64,000 nucleotides of DNA, from contig NZ_JAATIZ010000004.1 in the NCBI RefSeq assembly GCF_011927625.1, forward strand, positions 62,001 through 126,000, read 5' to 3'. Positions 53,743 to 63,180 of the stretch are shown piece after piece. How positions within the stretch are numbered: the first letter of the stretch is position 1; each line of letters opens with the position of its first letter. The stretch is from Paenalcaligenes hominis (GTDB lineage Bacteria; Pseudomonadota; Gammaproteobacteria; Burkholderiales; Burkholderiaceae_B). Both the position numbers and the translations under genes were made by a program. The notes beneath the pieces are model-generated. The model searched no databases, was not told where the DNA came from, and saw only the letters and a program-made list of their open reading frames with translations.

Positions 53743-55320
53743 ATGATGCGCTTTCGCACCGTTTTTTCTTCTTCTTTCCAACGCATTTTACTGCTTAGCG
53801 TAGCGTTATCAGTGCTGACAGCCTGCAGCTTACCTGCCCTTCAAGACAGAATACCTTCAACAGCCCTAAGCACCGAAGAAGCCCTTCATACCTCAATAGG
53901 TGCGGCATTAAAACCTTTAGCCCAAGAGCACCCCGAACTCAGTGGTATTCGGTCGTTAGCCGACCCACATGATGCGTTTGCAGCTCGGGCTTTATTAGCA
54001 CGTGTTGCTGAGAAAACCATCGATGTCCAATATTATATTTGGCGCGCTGATACGACGGGCTATATGCTGCTAAACAGCTTGTACGAGGCGGCTAACCGCG
54101 GCGTACGCATACGTTTACTGCTAGATGACAATGGTATAGATAAGCTAGATACGCAATTGGCTTTATTGCATCAGCATAGAAACATTGAAGTGCGGGTTTT
54201 TAACCCTTTTCCATTTCGCACTGTCAAACGCTTAGGCTATGTGTTTGATTTTAAGCGTTTAAATCATCGTATGCACAATAAGTCGTTTACGATTGATAAC
54301 ACAGTCACTATTGTGGGTGGACGCAATATCGGTGACGAATATTTTGGTGCGACAGACCAAGTGCTGTTTGCGGATTTAGATGTTATTGCCATGGGTAAGG
54401 TCGTTGACGATGTGTCCGTTGATTTTGATCGTTACTGGGATAGCCCTTTATCCTACCCGATTAATCAAATTGTGACCTTACGCAGTCACCAAACCTTAGA
54501 CCAGCTTGACTTGAGTGCGCTCATTCAAAGCAATCCAGACAGAGCCAAAGAATATTTTGAAGTCGTGCGTCAAGCCGAAATAATACAACATCTAGTTGAA
54601 CGTAAACTAGAGGTTGAGTGGGTCAAAACAGAAATTGTTAGTGACGACCCAGCTAAGGCTTTAGGTCAAGCCAGCCCCGAACAGCTGTTAACGTATCAGT
54701 TACAGCACGCCGTTGGAACGCCAGAATTTACCTTAGACTTAATTTCGCCTTATTTTGTACCTACTAAAACAGGTGTACAAAGTTTTTCGGTACTGGCCGA
54801 TAACCCTAATTTAACCATTCGTATTTTAACCAACTCGTATGAAGCCACCGATGTGGGCGCTGTGCATGCCGGCTACATGAAAAGACGTAAAAGTATTTTG
54901 CACTCAGGCATCGAGCTATATGAATTAAAAAGCAACTCATCAGGTAACTTACAAAAAATAGGCAAAAATTCATTTGGTAGCTCGGGCTCTAGCTTACATG
55001 CTAAGACTTTTTCCATTGATAACAAGCGAGTTTTCATTGGCTCTTTTAATTTTGATCCGCGCTCAGCCCATTTAAATACCGAGCTAGGCTTTGTTATCCA
55101 TAGCCCCACCTTAGCCAAAGACATTTCTGCGCTGTTTGATAACCAAATCCCTTATGAAAGTTACCAGGTCGTGCTAAATGATAAAAACAAAGTGCATTGG
55201 ATCGAGCGCGAAGATGAGTACAGTGTGCCTCAAATTCATGACACAGAGCCGGGCACGAGTTTTTTTAGTCGCTGGTGGCTGCAATTTATTTCTAAATTAC
55301 CTATTGAATGGTTACTTTAA
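53743..55320 (+). CDS. Phospholipase D-family lipoprotein (cardiolipin synthase-like)
   Basis: This 525-residue protein has two HKD motifs, HNKSFTIDN (about 184-192) and HAKTFSIDN (about 422-430), as in phospholipase D and cardiolipin synthases. The signal ends in the lipobox LTAC (Cys28), so it is probably a periplasm-facing lipoprotein rather than the usual membrane-spanning ClsA. IDVQYYIWRADTTGYMLL precedes the first motif. Substrate is unknown; phosphatidyl transfer or hydrolysis is likely. A second ATG follows directly at 53746. It converges on the methyltransferase gene with a 4-base overlap. Confidence 0.88.
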   Translation: MMRFRTVFSSSFQRILLLSVALSVLTACSLPALQDRIPSTALSTEEALHTSIGAALKPLAQEHPELSGIRSLADPHDAFAARALLARVAEKTIDVQYYIWRADTTGYMLLNSLYEAANRGVRIRLLLDDNGIDKLDTQLALLHQHRNIEVRVFNPFPFRTVKRLGYVFDFKRLNHRMHNKSFTIDNTVTIVGGRNIGDEYFGATDQVLFADLDVIAMGKVVDDVSVDFDRYWDSPLSYPINQIVTLRSHQTLDQLDLSALIQSNPDRAKEYFEVVRQAEIIQHLVERKLEVEWVKTEIVSDDPAKALGQASPEQLLTYQLQHAVGTPEFTLDLISPYFVPTKTGVQSFSVLADNPNLTIRILTNSYEATDVGAVHAGYMKRRKSILHSGIELYELKSNSSGNLQKIGKNSFGSSGSSLHAKTFSIDNKRVFIGSFNFDPRSAHLNTELGFVIHSPTLAKDISALFDNQIPYESYQVVLNDKNKVHWIEREDEYSVPQIHDTEPGTSFFSRWWLQFISKLPIEWLL

Positions 55321-55997
55321 ACTTCCCAATCAATTAACGCCCAGTCTACATCCTGAGTTTTACCCAACTCAGACGAGGTATTGCTAATGAAACGCAACTG
55401 AGCGCGTCGCCCTAATTGGTGCAAGATGGCCAGCACATATAAATAACTGGGTGTCGCAAGCTCGGGCGTTTGCGAGCTGTCGATAGCGCTCGATGCACCA
55501 AATTCGATATGAGCTGGGTAGGTTAAATAAACATGCCGTTTTGCTTTGGACTCTAGCTTAAGCAATGCACTGGCCATGTCTTCAACTAAAGTGGAACGAG
55601 AGGCAGTGACAATGTCGCACTGCGGCACATCTGCCCAACCCTCATCCCAATCTTTACATAATGTTTTTATATTATGCGCCCCATAGTGCTGCGCATTGAG
55701 TTGTAATTTGTCCAACATGCCTGCACTGAAATCTAATGCATAGACACGCTGGACAGAGGGCGCGGCTAAGACCGCAATAGCGCCCGACCCACTACCTACA
55801 TCTAATAATGTATCGGTTGGCTTTAAAGCCATTGCCTCGATAAAGGCACGGGTATAAGGCGTATCTAACTGCCCTACTTCAATGGCTTCAGCTTTTTGAT
55901 CCCATCGATCTGGGGAAGATTTAGGACGCGCCGCCTGTTTTTTATGCGTTTTATAAAGTTCAATAAAGTCAATATCGTAAATACTTTGTGCAACCAT
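55317..55997 (-). CDS. SAM-dependent class I methyltransferase
   Basis: This 226-residue protein has the Rossmann-fold motif I TLLDVGSGSGAIAVLA at about 71-86 and motif II-like VYALDFSAGML next. The N-terminus is Lys/Arg-rich (KTHKKQAARPKSSPDRWDQK). The acceptor is unknown; resemblance to small-molecule methyltransferases is general only. It is a single gene, convergent with the phospholipase D gene and divergent from the FMN enzyme gene. Confidence 0.82.
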   Translation of the reverse strand: MVAQSIYDIDFIELYKTHKKQAARPKSSPDRWDQKAEAIEVGQLDTPYTRAFIEAMALKPTDTLLDVGSGSGAIAVLAAPSVQRVYALDFSAGMLDKLQLNAQHYGAHNIKTLCKDWDEGWADVPQCDIVTASRSTLVEDMASALLKLESKAKRHVYLTYPAHIEFGASSAIDSSQTPELATPSYLYVLAILHQLGRRAQLRFISNTSSELGKTQDVDWALIDWEV

Positions 55998-56109
55998 AAC
56001 ATTTTCTTGTGTAGGTAATAGGTGTGGAATAGATGTATATAAATGCCAGAATAGCCTATGATTAAACTATTTTGAACTTGGACTTTCATTGACCCTTTTG
56101 GAGTCTTTC

Positions 56110-57765
56110 ATGCAACGTTTGTTGACCCGCTATACTGCATTTTATGTTGTTATCCTTGCTGCTGCAGTATTCAGCCTATTCGCACTTCAAAAGAGTGCGG
56201 CGTGGTGGATTTTAGCGATTCCTTTTATTGGCCTCAGCTTTTTAGGTCTCATTGACCTAACTCAAACTAAACATGCTATTCGCCGTAACTACCCCGTTAT
56301 CGGCAATTTACGTTTTCTTTTCGAGTTTATTCGCCCTGAAATACGTCAGTATTTTATGGAAAGTGATGATCAACAACTGCCCTTTTCACGTGCGGCCCGT
56401 TCCTTAGTGTATCAGCGGGCTAAACAACAAGAAGACAAACAACCTTTTGGGACCCAATACGACGTGTATAGCCCGGGGTACGAATGGATCAATCACTCTA
56501 TGATCCCCAGTCAAATTAAAGACGTCAACTTTAAAGTCACCGTAGGTGGCCCAGACTGCACTCAACCCTATGCATTATCGGTATTCAATATTTCCGCCAT
56601 GAGCTTTGGCGCGCTATCAGCAAATGCGGTGATGGCCCTAAACCGAGGCGCCGTACTAGGTAATTTTGCCCACGACACCGGCGAAGGCGGCATCAGTCGT
56701 TATCATGCTAAATACGGCGGGGATCTCATTTGGAATATCGGTTCCGGTTATTTTGGCTGTCGAGACGAGCACGGCAATTTTTCCCCTGAACGTTTTGCCG
56801 AGCGCGCCCGTCAAGAACAAGTAAAAATGATTGAAATCAAACTATCCCAAGGCGCAAAACCGGGTCAGGGGGGTATTTTACCGGGCGCTAAAGTCACCCC
56901 TGAGATTGCCGCAGCGCGCGATGTACCTGTTTGGCAAGATTGTATTTCTCCGCCCCAACACAGCGCCTTCACTACCCCGATTGAACTGCTGCAGTTTGTC
57001 AAGCAGCTCCGTGACCTATCCGGTGGTAAACCGGTGGGCTTTAAGCTCACTATTGGTCACCCGTGGGAATGGTTCGCCATTGCTAAAGCCATGCTCGAGA
57101 CCCAAATCACACCCGATTTCATCGTGGTGGATGGGGCCGAGGGCGGTACAGGGGCTTCACCGGTAGAGTTCATGAATCACGTGGGTGTTCCACTGGTTGA
57201 AGGACTACGACTAGTTCATAACACCTTGGTTGGCATTGGACTACGTGAGCAAATTAAAATAGGCGCCTCAGGCAAAATTATCAGTGCATTTGATATGGCA
57301 CGTATTATGGCGTTAGGCGCCGACTGGTGTAATAGTGCGCGTGGCTTTATGTTTGCTATTGGTTGTATTCAAGCGTTAACTTGTCATACCGGCAAATGCC
57401 CTACTGGGGTCACCACACAAGACCCGTTGCGTCAAAAAGCACTCGTGGTCTCTGACAAATCATTGCGCGTTGCTAGCTATCACAACAATACGCTTAAAGC
57501 CTTAGCGGAACTTTTGCGTGCAGCAGGCTTGCACCACCCGGCTGAATTACGTCCGCATCATATAGCGCGTCGTTTAGAAAACGGCGAGGTCCGCGTTCTT
57601 TCTGCTCTCTTTCCTGATTTAGAAAAAGGCGAGTTGTTACGAGGTGAGTACAGACAAACGGTATTCCGTGCCTCATGGCCGATGGCCAGTGCCGAGTCCT
57701 TTGCGCCCCTTTATAGTTTAAGTGCAGCGCTCTCAGGGCTGTCTAAAACTGAACTCCCTCACTAA
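56110..57765 (+). CDS. FMN-binding glutamate synthase family protein (GltB2-like)
   Basis: This 551-residue protein has one or two N-terminal membrane helices (about 10-45) and a glutamate-synthase FMN/Fe-S domain. VGGPDCTQPYALSVFNISAMSFG begins the domain; VDGAEGGTGASPVEFM is the FMN region and CHTGKCPTGVTTQDP carries cysteines for a [3Fe-4S] cluster. It lacks the amidotransferase and GltD parts, so it is not a full glutamate synthase, and its reaction is unknown. The ATG at 56110 has GGAG 7 bases upstream; a TTG at 56089 is an alternative. Confidence 0.88.
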   Translation: MQRLLTRYTAFYVVILAAAVFSLFALQKSAAWWILAIPFIGLSFLGLIDLTQTKHAIRRNYPVIGNLRFLFEFIRPEIRQYFMESDDQQLPFSRAARSLVYQRAKQQEDKQPFGTQYDVYSPGYEWINHSMIPSQIKDVNFKVTVGGPDCTQPYALSVFNISAMSFGALSANAVMALNRGAVLGNFAHDTGEGGISRYHAKYGGDLIWNIGSGYFGCRDEHGNFSPERFAERARQEQVKMIEIKLSQGAKPGQGGILPGAKVTPEIAAARDVPVWQDCISPPQHSAFTTPIELLQFVKQLRDLSGGKPVGFKLTIGHPWEWFAIAKAMLETQITPDFIVVDGAEGGTGASPVEFMNHVGVPLVEGLRLVHNTLVGIGLREQIKIGASGKIISAFDMARIMALGADWCNSARGFMFAIGCIQALTCHTGKCPTGVTTQDPLRQKALVVSDKSLRVASYHNNTLKALAELLRAAGLHHPAELRPHHIARRLENGEVRVLSALFPDLEKGELLRGEYRQTVFRASWPMASAESFAPLYSLSAALSGLSKTELPH

Positions 57766-57822
57766 CTGCCATCCTTCACACCTTAACGGGTATGTAGCAG
57801 GCTCGGCATGACTCTTTTTACC

Positions 57823-57847
57823 AAGGCATCGTTTAGGTGCCTTTTTT
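57823..57847 (+). terminator. Rho-independent terminator after the FMN enzyme gene
   Basis: AAGGCA (57823-57828) pairs with TGCCTT (57838-57843) and is followed by a T-run. It lies about 58 bases after the stop codon. Confidence 0.78.
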
Positions 57848-57852
57848 ATTGG

Positions 57853-57887
57853 CAAAAACAAAAAGGCATGGGGATTAGCCATGCCTT
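57853..57887 (-). terminator. Rho-independent terminator after aspA
   Basis: On the minus strand AAGGCATGG-CTAATCC-CCATGCCTT is followed by TTTGTTTTT. The 9-base-pair stem lies about 25 bases after the aspA stop. Confidence 0.88.
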
Positions 57888-57910
57888 AATGCCGTTCCTA
57901 TATGCTTAGA

Positions 57911-59335
57911 TTAGTTTTTAACTGATCCCAAGCGAGGTGCAATCATATTTTGAGGTGTCAAAATGTCTGCCAGCATTTCTTCGTCTAGTAGCTGCTCTTC
58001 ACGTACTAGCTCTAAAATGCCACGGCCTGTAGCCAGTGCCTTTTTAGCAATACGAGAAGAATTTTGATACCCGATGTAAGGGTTCAAGGCGGTAACTAAA
58101 CCAATAGATTGCTCGACAAGGTGCACACAATGCTGTTCATTAGCCGTAATGCCGTCGACACAGAGCTCGCGCAGCATATCCATAGAGCGCTGTAATAGAC
58201 GCACTGACTCAAACATTTTGTAGGCGATGAGCGGTTCCATTACGTTTAACTGCAACTGACCGGCTTCGGCGGCCATCGTAATGGCTATGTCGTTGCCAAC
58301 AATTTGGAATGCAACCTGATTCACGGCCTCGGGGATAACTGGGTTTACCTTGCCTGGCATAATTGAACTGCCAGGTTGACGTGGTGGCAAATTAATTTCA
58401 TTGATGCCAGTACGTGGGCCACTGGAAAGCAAACGTAAGTCGTTACAGATCTTAGAGAGCTTCATGGCGGTGCGCTTTAGCATGCCAGAATGCAGAATAA
58501 AGTCACCCATATCAGAAGTGGCTTCGACCAAGTCCGAAGCGGCTTTGACAGGCTGACCACTGACTTGAGCTAATGCGCGCACGGCAAGGGCTTGGTAAGC
58601 CGGGTCGGCATTGATGCCTGTACCAATGGCTGTACCACCCAAGTTCATTTCACACATAATTTCTGGAACCAAGGTACGCAAACGCACCAGGTCTTCCTCG
58701 AGATTAGTGGCAAAAGCGTTGAACTCTTGACCTAAGGTCATGGGCACCGCGTCTTGCAGTTGAGTACGACCCATTTTTAAGATGTGATCGAATTCAGTGG
58801 CTTTGGCCTTAAATGCATCCACCAACTGCTCTAGACTGCTCAAAAGCTGGTTATGACCTAATAGCAAACCTAAACGAATGGCTGTTGGGTAGGCATCGTT
58901 GGTAGACTGCGCCATGTTCACATCGTTATTGGGGTGAACCTCGTGGTAATCCCCTTTTGCACAGCCTAAGCTTTCTAGGGCGATATTGGCTATGACCTCG
59001 TTAGCATTCATGTTGGTAGAGGTCCCGGCACCGCCTTGGATCATGTCTACAACAAACTGGTCGTGGTATTCGCCATTAATGATACGCTGACAAGCTGTGG
59101 TAATGGCTTGATGCTTGCGATCGCTTAAATAACCTAACTCATGGTTAGCGGCAGCGGCTGCCTGTTTTACCATAGCTAAAGCCACAATAAAATCAGGGTA
59201 AGCAGAGAGCGGCACATCAGACAACGTAAAGTTGTGGATAGCACGCAAGGTTTGCACGCCGTAATAGGCGCTTGATGGGACTTCAACTTGACCTAAAAGG
59301 TCTTCCTCTATACGAGTGGATTCAATTTCTGACAC
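57911..59335 (-). CDS. aspA: Aspartate ammonia-lyase
   Basis: This 474-residue enzyme of the fumarase/aspartase superfamily interconverts aspartate with fumarate and ammonia. The signature GSSIMPGKVNPVIPE (about 323-337) is intact, and TSTNMNANEVIAN and MAQSTNDAYPTA are conserved. Length is like E. coli AspA (478). It may feed fumarate to anaerobic metabolism along with FNR-linked genes. The AT-rich upstream region (59336-59589) has no clear CRP or FNR box. Confidence 0.94.
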   Translation of the reverse strand: MSEIESTRIEEDLLGQVEVPSSAYYGVQTLRAIHNFTLSDVPLSAYPDFIVALAMVKQAAAAANHELGYLSDRKHQAITTACQRIINGEYHDQFVVDMIQGGAGTSTNMNANEVIANIALESLGCAKGDYHEVHPNNDVNMAQSTNDAYPTAIRLGLLLGHNQLLSSLEQLVDAFKAKATEFDHILKMGRTQLQDAVPMTLGQEFNAFATNLEEDLVRLRTLVPEIMCEMNLGGTAIGTGINADPAYQALAVRALAQVSGQPVKAASDLVEATSDMGDFILHSGMLKRTAMKLSKICNDLRLLSSGPRTGINEINLPPRQPGSSIMPGKVNPVIPEAVNQVAFQIVGNDIAITMAAEAGQLQLNVMEPLIAYKMFESVRLLQRSMDMLRELCVDGITANEQHCVHLVEQSIGLVTALNPYIGYQNSSRIAKKALATGRGILELVREEQLLDEEMLADILTPQNMIAPRLGSVKN

Positions 59336-59565
59336 GATATTTCAACCTAAGCAAATGCTTTAAATAGATAAACGGCGAAAATTTATTTTACGGCGCAAAA
59401 AAGCAATTGCGCTATTTTTTTTTGTGTTTTCTAGCAAAAAAAGCATTTTTTATATTATGAAAACAACTAAGATTAGCACCTAACCCTTTGCAATCCAAGC
59501 CTAGCCGTTATCACTGCATCATAAAATGACCAGTTACCTTGACGTAACAGGAAATCAAGGCTGCT

Positions 59566-59586
59566 AAAACGCGGTCATTGCGTTTT
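59566..59586 (-). terminator. Weak hairpin terminator after the HTH-SH3 gene
   Basis: AAAACGC and GCGTTTT pair around AATGACC just after the stop at 59590. There is little T-run beyond the stem itself. A second repeat, CCTTGA/TCAAGG, lies at 59538-59561. Confidence 0.45.
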
Positions 59587-59589
59587 GCC

Positions 59590-59985
59590 TTAGGGCGCGT
59601 CAAGCTGTACTAAACGCAATGCATCGGTATCAATATAACCAATACGGCCTTGGCTATTACAGACTAGCCACCATGAACTACGTTGCTGATGGGTTAAAAA
59701 ATCAACGTGTGGTGCGATAACCCCGATAACCTGACTGCCATGGCGAGGACGTTGGTATATCGTTAGGGTGCGCCCTAAACTACGTCCTTTTTTTTGAAAG
59801 AAGTGAGCCGGCATAGGCGCCACCGTCCAACCAGAAGGTTGCTGCTTTACTATGGTCTGCGTTTCAAGCTGCACTAGTATTTTTTGTGCTGCCCTTGGAC
59901 TTATTTCCAAATGACGCGCTAAAGCGGACACATTGACCTGCTGTTGTAACCAAAGCCAGTTTGCTGCTTCTGTAAGGATATGCAT
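59590..59985 (-). CDS. Small protein with winged-helix-like and SH3-like parts
   Basis: I do not recognise this 131-residue protein. The N-terminal half, VNVSALARHLEISPRAAQKI at about 17-36, looks like a helix-turn-helix. The C-terminal half resembles a bacterial SH3 domain, with VIGVIAPHVDFL and WWLVCNSQGRIGYIDTDAL at about 82-125. It has no signal peptide, which is unusual, as most bacterial SH3 proteins are exported. It lies downstream of serA on the same strand, past a terminator. Domain calls are by inspection only. Confidence 0.6.
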   Translation of the reverse strand: MHILTEAANWLWLQQQVNVSALARHLEISPRAAQKILVQLETQTIVKQQPSGWTVAPMPAHFFQKKGRSLGRTLTIYQRPRHGSQVIGVIAPHVDFLTHQQRSSWWLVCNSQGRIGYIDTDALRLVQLDAP

Positions 59986-60004
59986 CGTTAGATTACTTTG
60001 CCAA

Positions 60005-60033
60005 GAAAAAACCCTAGGGCTTTCCTAGGGTTT
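60005..60033 (-). terminator. Rho-independent terminator after serA
   Basis: On the minus strand AAACCCTAGG-AAAGC-CCTAGGGTTT is followed by further T residues, about 22 bases after the serA stop. The next gene begins 20 bases beyond it. Confidence 0.9.
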
Positions 60034-60054
60034 AGATAGACTAGGCGCTAACTA

Positions 60055-61284
60055 CTAGTACAGCACACGGCAGCGCATGGTACCGGGAATTTCTTTAAGG
60101 GCTTGATAGGCCAACTGCGAATGATCTGCATCCACGTCAATCACTACATAGCCTACGGCCTCGTCAGTTTGTAAAAACTGCCCACTGACATTAATGCTGT
60201 TATTGGCAAAAACGGTGTTAATGGCGCCCAACATGCCTGGCTGGTTTTTATGCACATGCAAAATACGGTGCTTGTTGGGGTGAGAAGGCAAAGCGAGCTC
60301 GGGGAAGTTAACAGAAGACACCGAGGTACCGTTGTCGCTGTATTTCACGAGTTTTTGCGCCACCTCGATACCAATATTGGCCTGGGCTTCCTGAGTGGAA
60401 CCACCCACGTGAGGCGTGAGAATGACATTATCGATGCCACGTAATGGGCTAATAAACTCGTCTTTGTTAGAGCGCGGCTCGATAGGAAACACGTCAATCG
60501 CCGCACCGGCTAGGTGCTTGCTGTCCAGTGCGCCTTTTAACGCATCGATATCAACCACTGTACCGCGCGCCGCATTAATTAAAATGGCACCAGGCTTCAT
60601 TGTGTTGAGCTCTTTTTCACCGATCATCATGTAGGTAGAGGGCAGCTCGGGCACATGGAGAGAGACCACATCGCTCTCTGATAGAAGCTGGTCTAGCGTA
60701 TCAACCTGACGGGCATTACCTAAAGGCAATTTAGCGACCACATCGTAGTACAACACCTGCATACCTAAGGCTTCAGCCAACACAGAAAGCTGGGTACCGA
60801 TATTGCCGTAACCAATAATACCTATCTTTTTACCGCGTGCCTCGAATGAACCCGTTGCGGTTTTAAGCCATTCGCCAGCATGGGCGGCACGGCTTTTATG
60901 TGGCACCCCACGTAAGAGCATGATGGCTTCGGCAAGGACGAGCTCGGCAACGGAGCGGGTGTTAGAGTGCGGCGCATTGAACACAACGATGCCACGCTCG
61001 CGTGCGGCGTTAAGATCGACTTGATTGGTGCCGATACAAAAGCACCCAACAGCCACTAGTTTTTCAGCGACATCAAACACATCTTTAGTTAACTGAGTGC
61101 GAGATCGAATTCCCACAAAATGCGCGTCGGCAATCTTTGCCTTGAGCTCGCTTTCTGGTAAGGCGCTAGAGATGGATTCAATGTTGGTATAGCCTGCTGC
61201 ATTGAATGTATTAATGGCGTTTTGATGCACACCCTCTAGGAGAAGAATTCGAATTTTGCTTTTATCAAGTGATGTCTTGCTCAT
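60055..61284 (-). CDS. serA: D-3-phosphoglycerate dehydrogenase
   Basis: This 409-residue enzyme is the first step of serine synthesis. The NAD-binding motif GIIGYGNIGTQLSVLAE is at about 154-170, and ILTPHVGGSTQEAQANIG contains the catalytic His. A C-terminal ACT domain, HRILHVHKNQPGMLGAINTV onward, gives serine feedback. Its length is like E. coli SerA (410), and it has the same short arrangement without the extra domain of long forms. It has its own terminator. Confidence 0.96.
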   Translation of the reverse strand: MSKTSLDKSKIRILLLEGVHQNAINTFNAAGYTNIESISSALPESELKAKIADAHFVGIRSRTQLTKDVFDVAEKLVAVGCFCIGTNQVDLNAARERGIVVFNAPHSNTRSVAELVLAEAIMLLRGVPHKSRAAHAGEWLKTATGSFEARGKKIGIIGYGNIGTQLSVLAEALGMQVLYYDVVAKLPLGNARQVDTLDQLLSESDVVSLHVPELPSTYMMIGEKELNTMKPGAILINAARGTVVDIDALKGALDSKHLAGAAIDVFPIEPRSNKDEFISPLRGIDNVILTPHVGGSTQEAQANIGIEVAQKLVKYSDNGTSVSSVNFPELALPSHPNKHRILHVHKNQPGMLGAINTVFANNSINVSGQFLQTDEAVGYVVIDVDADHSQLAYQALKEIPGTMRCRVLY

Positions 61285-61578
61285 CAGTAACCCTTAGACA
61301 CGTTGGAAATACAATAAAATAAGGTAGCACATCTTCTGCTACCTAAAGCTGAATTCCATTGAAGAAAAAATAGTATTTTCTTGAACTAAAAAACCAAACC
61401 CAAGTGCTTGTTCCTAGGCTTGACCCTTAAGTCCATATTACCACTATACCAACGCTGTGTGCGGGAAAGCAGCACGAGGCTAAGCCTGTTCACGTTCGCT
61501 AGATAAAACACACTCCCCGCAGACGCGATGGGATCAAGAGAGGGTATAATTGCCCCTTTTAATGCCTAGGATCAAACT

Positions 61579-62430
61579 TTGAGTATGCTGGCTACGATTA
61601 ACGATTTCTTTGGTGGTGAGTTTGCTCGATTATTGAGCTCAGTGGCAGTTATTATTGCCGCTATTTTTTTTAATCATCTCAATGTGCGCTATCAGACCGC
61701 TCCGGCGCGGGTGTTAAGTCGTGGTTCCCAGGGTCGTCAGCAGTTGGTCTTGATTAAAAACGTTATTATTCTAACGGCCGTTTGCTTGATTATTATGATT
61801 TGGGCCACAAAGATCGTGGGCATTGCGCTGTCTTTGTCGGCTTTTGCCATGGCATTAGTTTTGTCTACCAAAGAGCTGATTATGTGTATTACGGGCTACA
61901 CATTATTTGCCTTATCTCGACCCTTTAATGTGGGTGACCACGTAGAACTTAGTGGGGTTCAAGGCCTAGTAGTCGATGTAGACTTGCTCAACCTTACCCT
62001 CTCAGAAACGAATGGCTCTCATCAAATTACCGGTAAATCAATTATTTTACCTAACAGCGTATTGTTAAGCGCTGTCATTAGTAATAACTCCAGTTTGAAT
62101 ACCTATGTGATTGGCAATGTACGTTTAGCCGTGCCCTACGCGACTCCTCGCGAGGCCTTTACCCAGCTAGCTATCAAGGTAGCAACCGAAGTCTGCGAGC
62201 CCTGGTCGCAAGATTCGTTAATGCATTTCCAACGGTTAGGTTCCATCGCCCTATTAGAAACCCCCTCAAACAAAGTCGAGGTTTTTTGGCACCCCGTCGA
62301 CACCAAGCAACACTGGGTAGAGATTCGCTATACCGTACCCGTGGCCCAGCAGGAACACGTAGCCCAACGCATTCAAAACCAAATCTGGTTGCGCTATGGC
62401 GATGAACTGATCGCAGCAAATCGAAGCTAA
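61579..62430 (+). CDS. Small-conductance mechanosensitive channel family protein (MscS)
   Basis: This 283-residue inner-membrane protein has two or three helices (about 12-30, 55-75, 80-105), then the MscS beta domain with LFALSRPFNVGDHVELSGVQ and GLVVDVDLLNLTLSET. It probably opens under membrane tension and releases solutes after osmotic downshock. A TTG at 61579, with AGGA 7 bases upstream, fits better than the ATG at 61585, which is too far from that site. No close partner gene. Confidence 0.88.
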   Translation: MSMLATINDFFGGEFARLLSSVAVIIAAIFFNHLNVRYQTAPARVLSRGSQGRQQLVLIKNVIILTAVCLIIMIWATKIVGIALSLSAFAMALVLSTKELIMCITGYTLFALSRPFNVGDHVELSGVQGLVVDVDLLNLTLSETNGSHQITGKSIILPNSVLLSAVISNNSSLNTYVIGNVRLAVPYATPREAFTQLAIKVATEVCEPWSQDSLMHFQRLGSIALLETPSNKVEVFWHPVDTKQHWVEIRYTVPVAQQEHVAQRIQNQIWLRYGDELIAANRS

Positions 62431-62509
62431 ATGACCTAGATTTAACGCTAGCTCTTGGGATTCAGCAGTGCTAACGTAGAACTATTCTGTTCTTGTTTCG
62501 AGTCTTTCT

Positions 62510-63139
62510 ATGAGCTTAGTCCTTGCTTTTATAGTCATAGCGATTGCCGTGCGTCGTACCGATTGGCGGGTACTTCATAATGACTCCGACCGCATTCAGC
62601 TCGCTCTTATTGCCACCTTGATTTTAGGTTCTATATGGATGCTCCAAACTGGGATTCAGCCCGGGCTAAACATCCACTTTCTAGGCTTAACAACGTTGAC
62701 TTTATGTCTGGGATGGCGCCTAGCGATTCTATGTGGCACGGTGGCCTTAGTGTTTGTGAGTCTACTGGGTATCAGTGCGTGGGATAGCTTTGGGGTTAAC
62801 CTTTTACTAGGGGTCATCTGGCCAGTTTGTTTTACGTATTTTATTTTTTTACTGACCTATAGCTATTTGTCTAGGCATTTATTTATCTATACCTTTATTG
62901 CCGGTTTTTTTAACGCCGCGCTGACTATCGCTGTGTCGATGCTAGCGTTTGGTTTGTATGCCTATTTTACTCATATGCACAGTTGGCTCATTATTGTGCA
63001 AGACTACCTTAGCATTTTACCTTTAGTCATGTTTCCTGAAGGCTTAATCAATGGTATGAGTCTAACCGCGTTAGTCATGTATAGACCCGAATGGGTATGT
63101 ACCTATTCAGACCGCGACTATTTATGCAAAAAAAAATGA
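62510..63139 (+). CDS. CbiM-like energy-coupling factor permease protein
   Basis: This 209-residue membrane protein has about six helices and resembles CbiM/NikM substrate-binding subunits of ECF transporters, with the C-terminal NGMSLTALVMYRPEWV and YSDRDYL I associate with a stand-alone Burkholderiales group. No ATPase, CbiQ or CbiN gene is nearby, and it lacks the typical CbiM N-terminal MHIPDG. Metal uptake is therefore only a guess. The stop codon lies inside the terminator shared with the next, convergent gene. Confidence 0.72.
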   Translation: MSLVLAFIVIAIAVRRTDWRVLHNDSDRIQLALIATLILGSIWMLQTGIQPGLNIHFLGLTTLTLCLGWRLAILCGTVALVFVSLLGISAWDSFGVNLLLGVIWPVCFTYFIFLLTYSYLSRHLFIYTFIAGFFNAALTIAVSMLAFGLYAYFTHMHSWLIIVQDYLSILPLVMFPEGLINGMSLTALVMYRPEWVCTYSDRDYLCKKK

Positions 63140-63166
63140 GCGCGGTACTTATAGCACGGCGCTCAT
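63128..63166. terminator. Terminator between CbiM-like and ferritin-like genes
   Basis: ATGAGCGC (63136-63143) pairs with GCGCTCAT (63159-63166), with a T-run on the minus strand. It ends the ferritin-like transcript and overlaps the end of the CbiM-like gene. Confidence 0.85.
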
Positions 63167-63180
63167 CTCTTTATCTGGCT

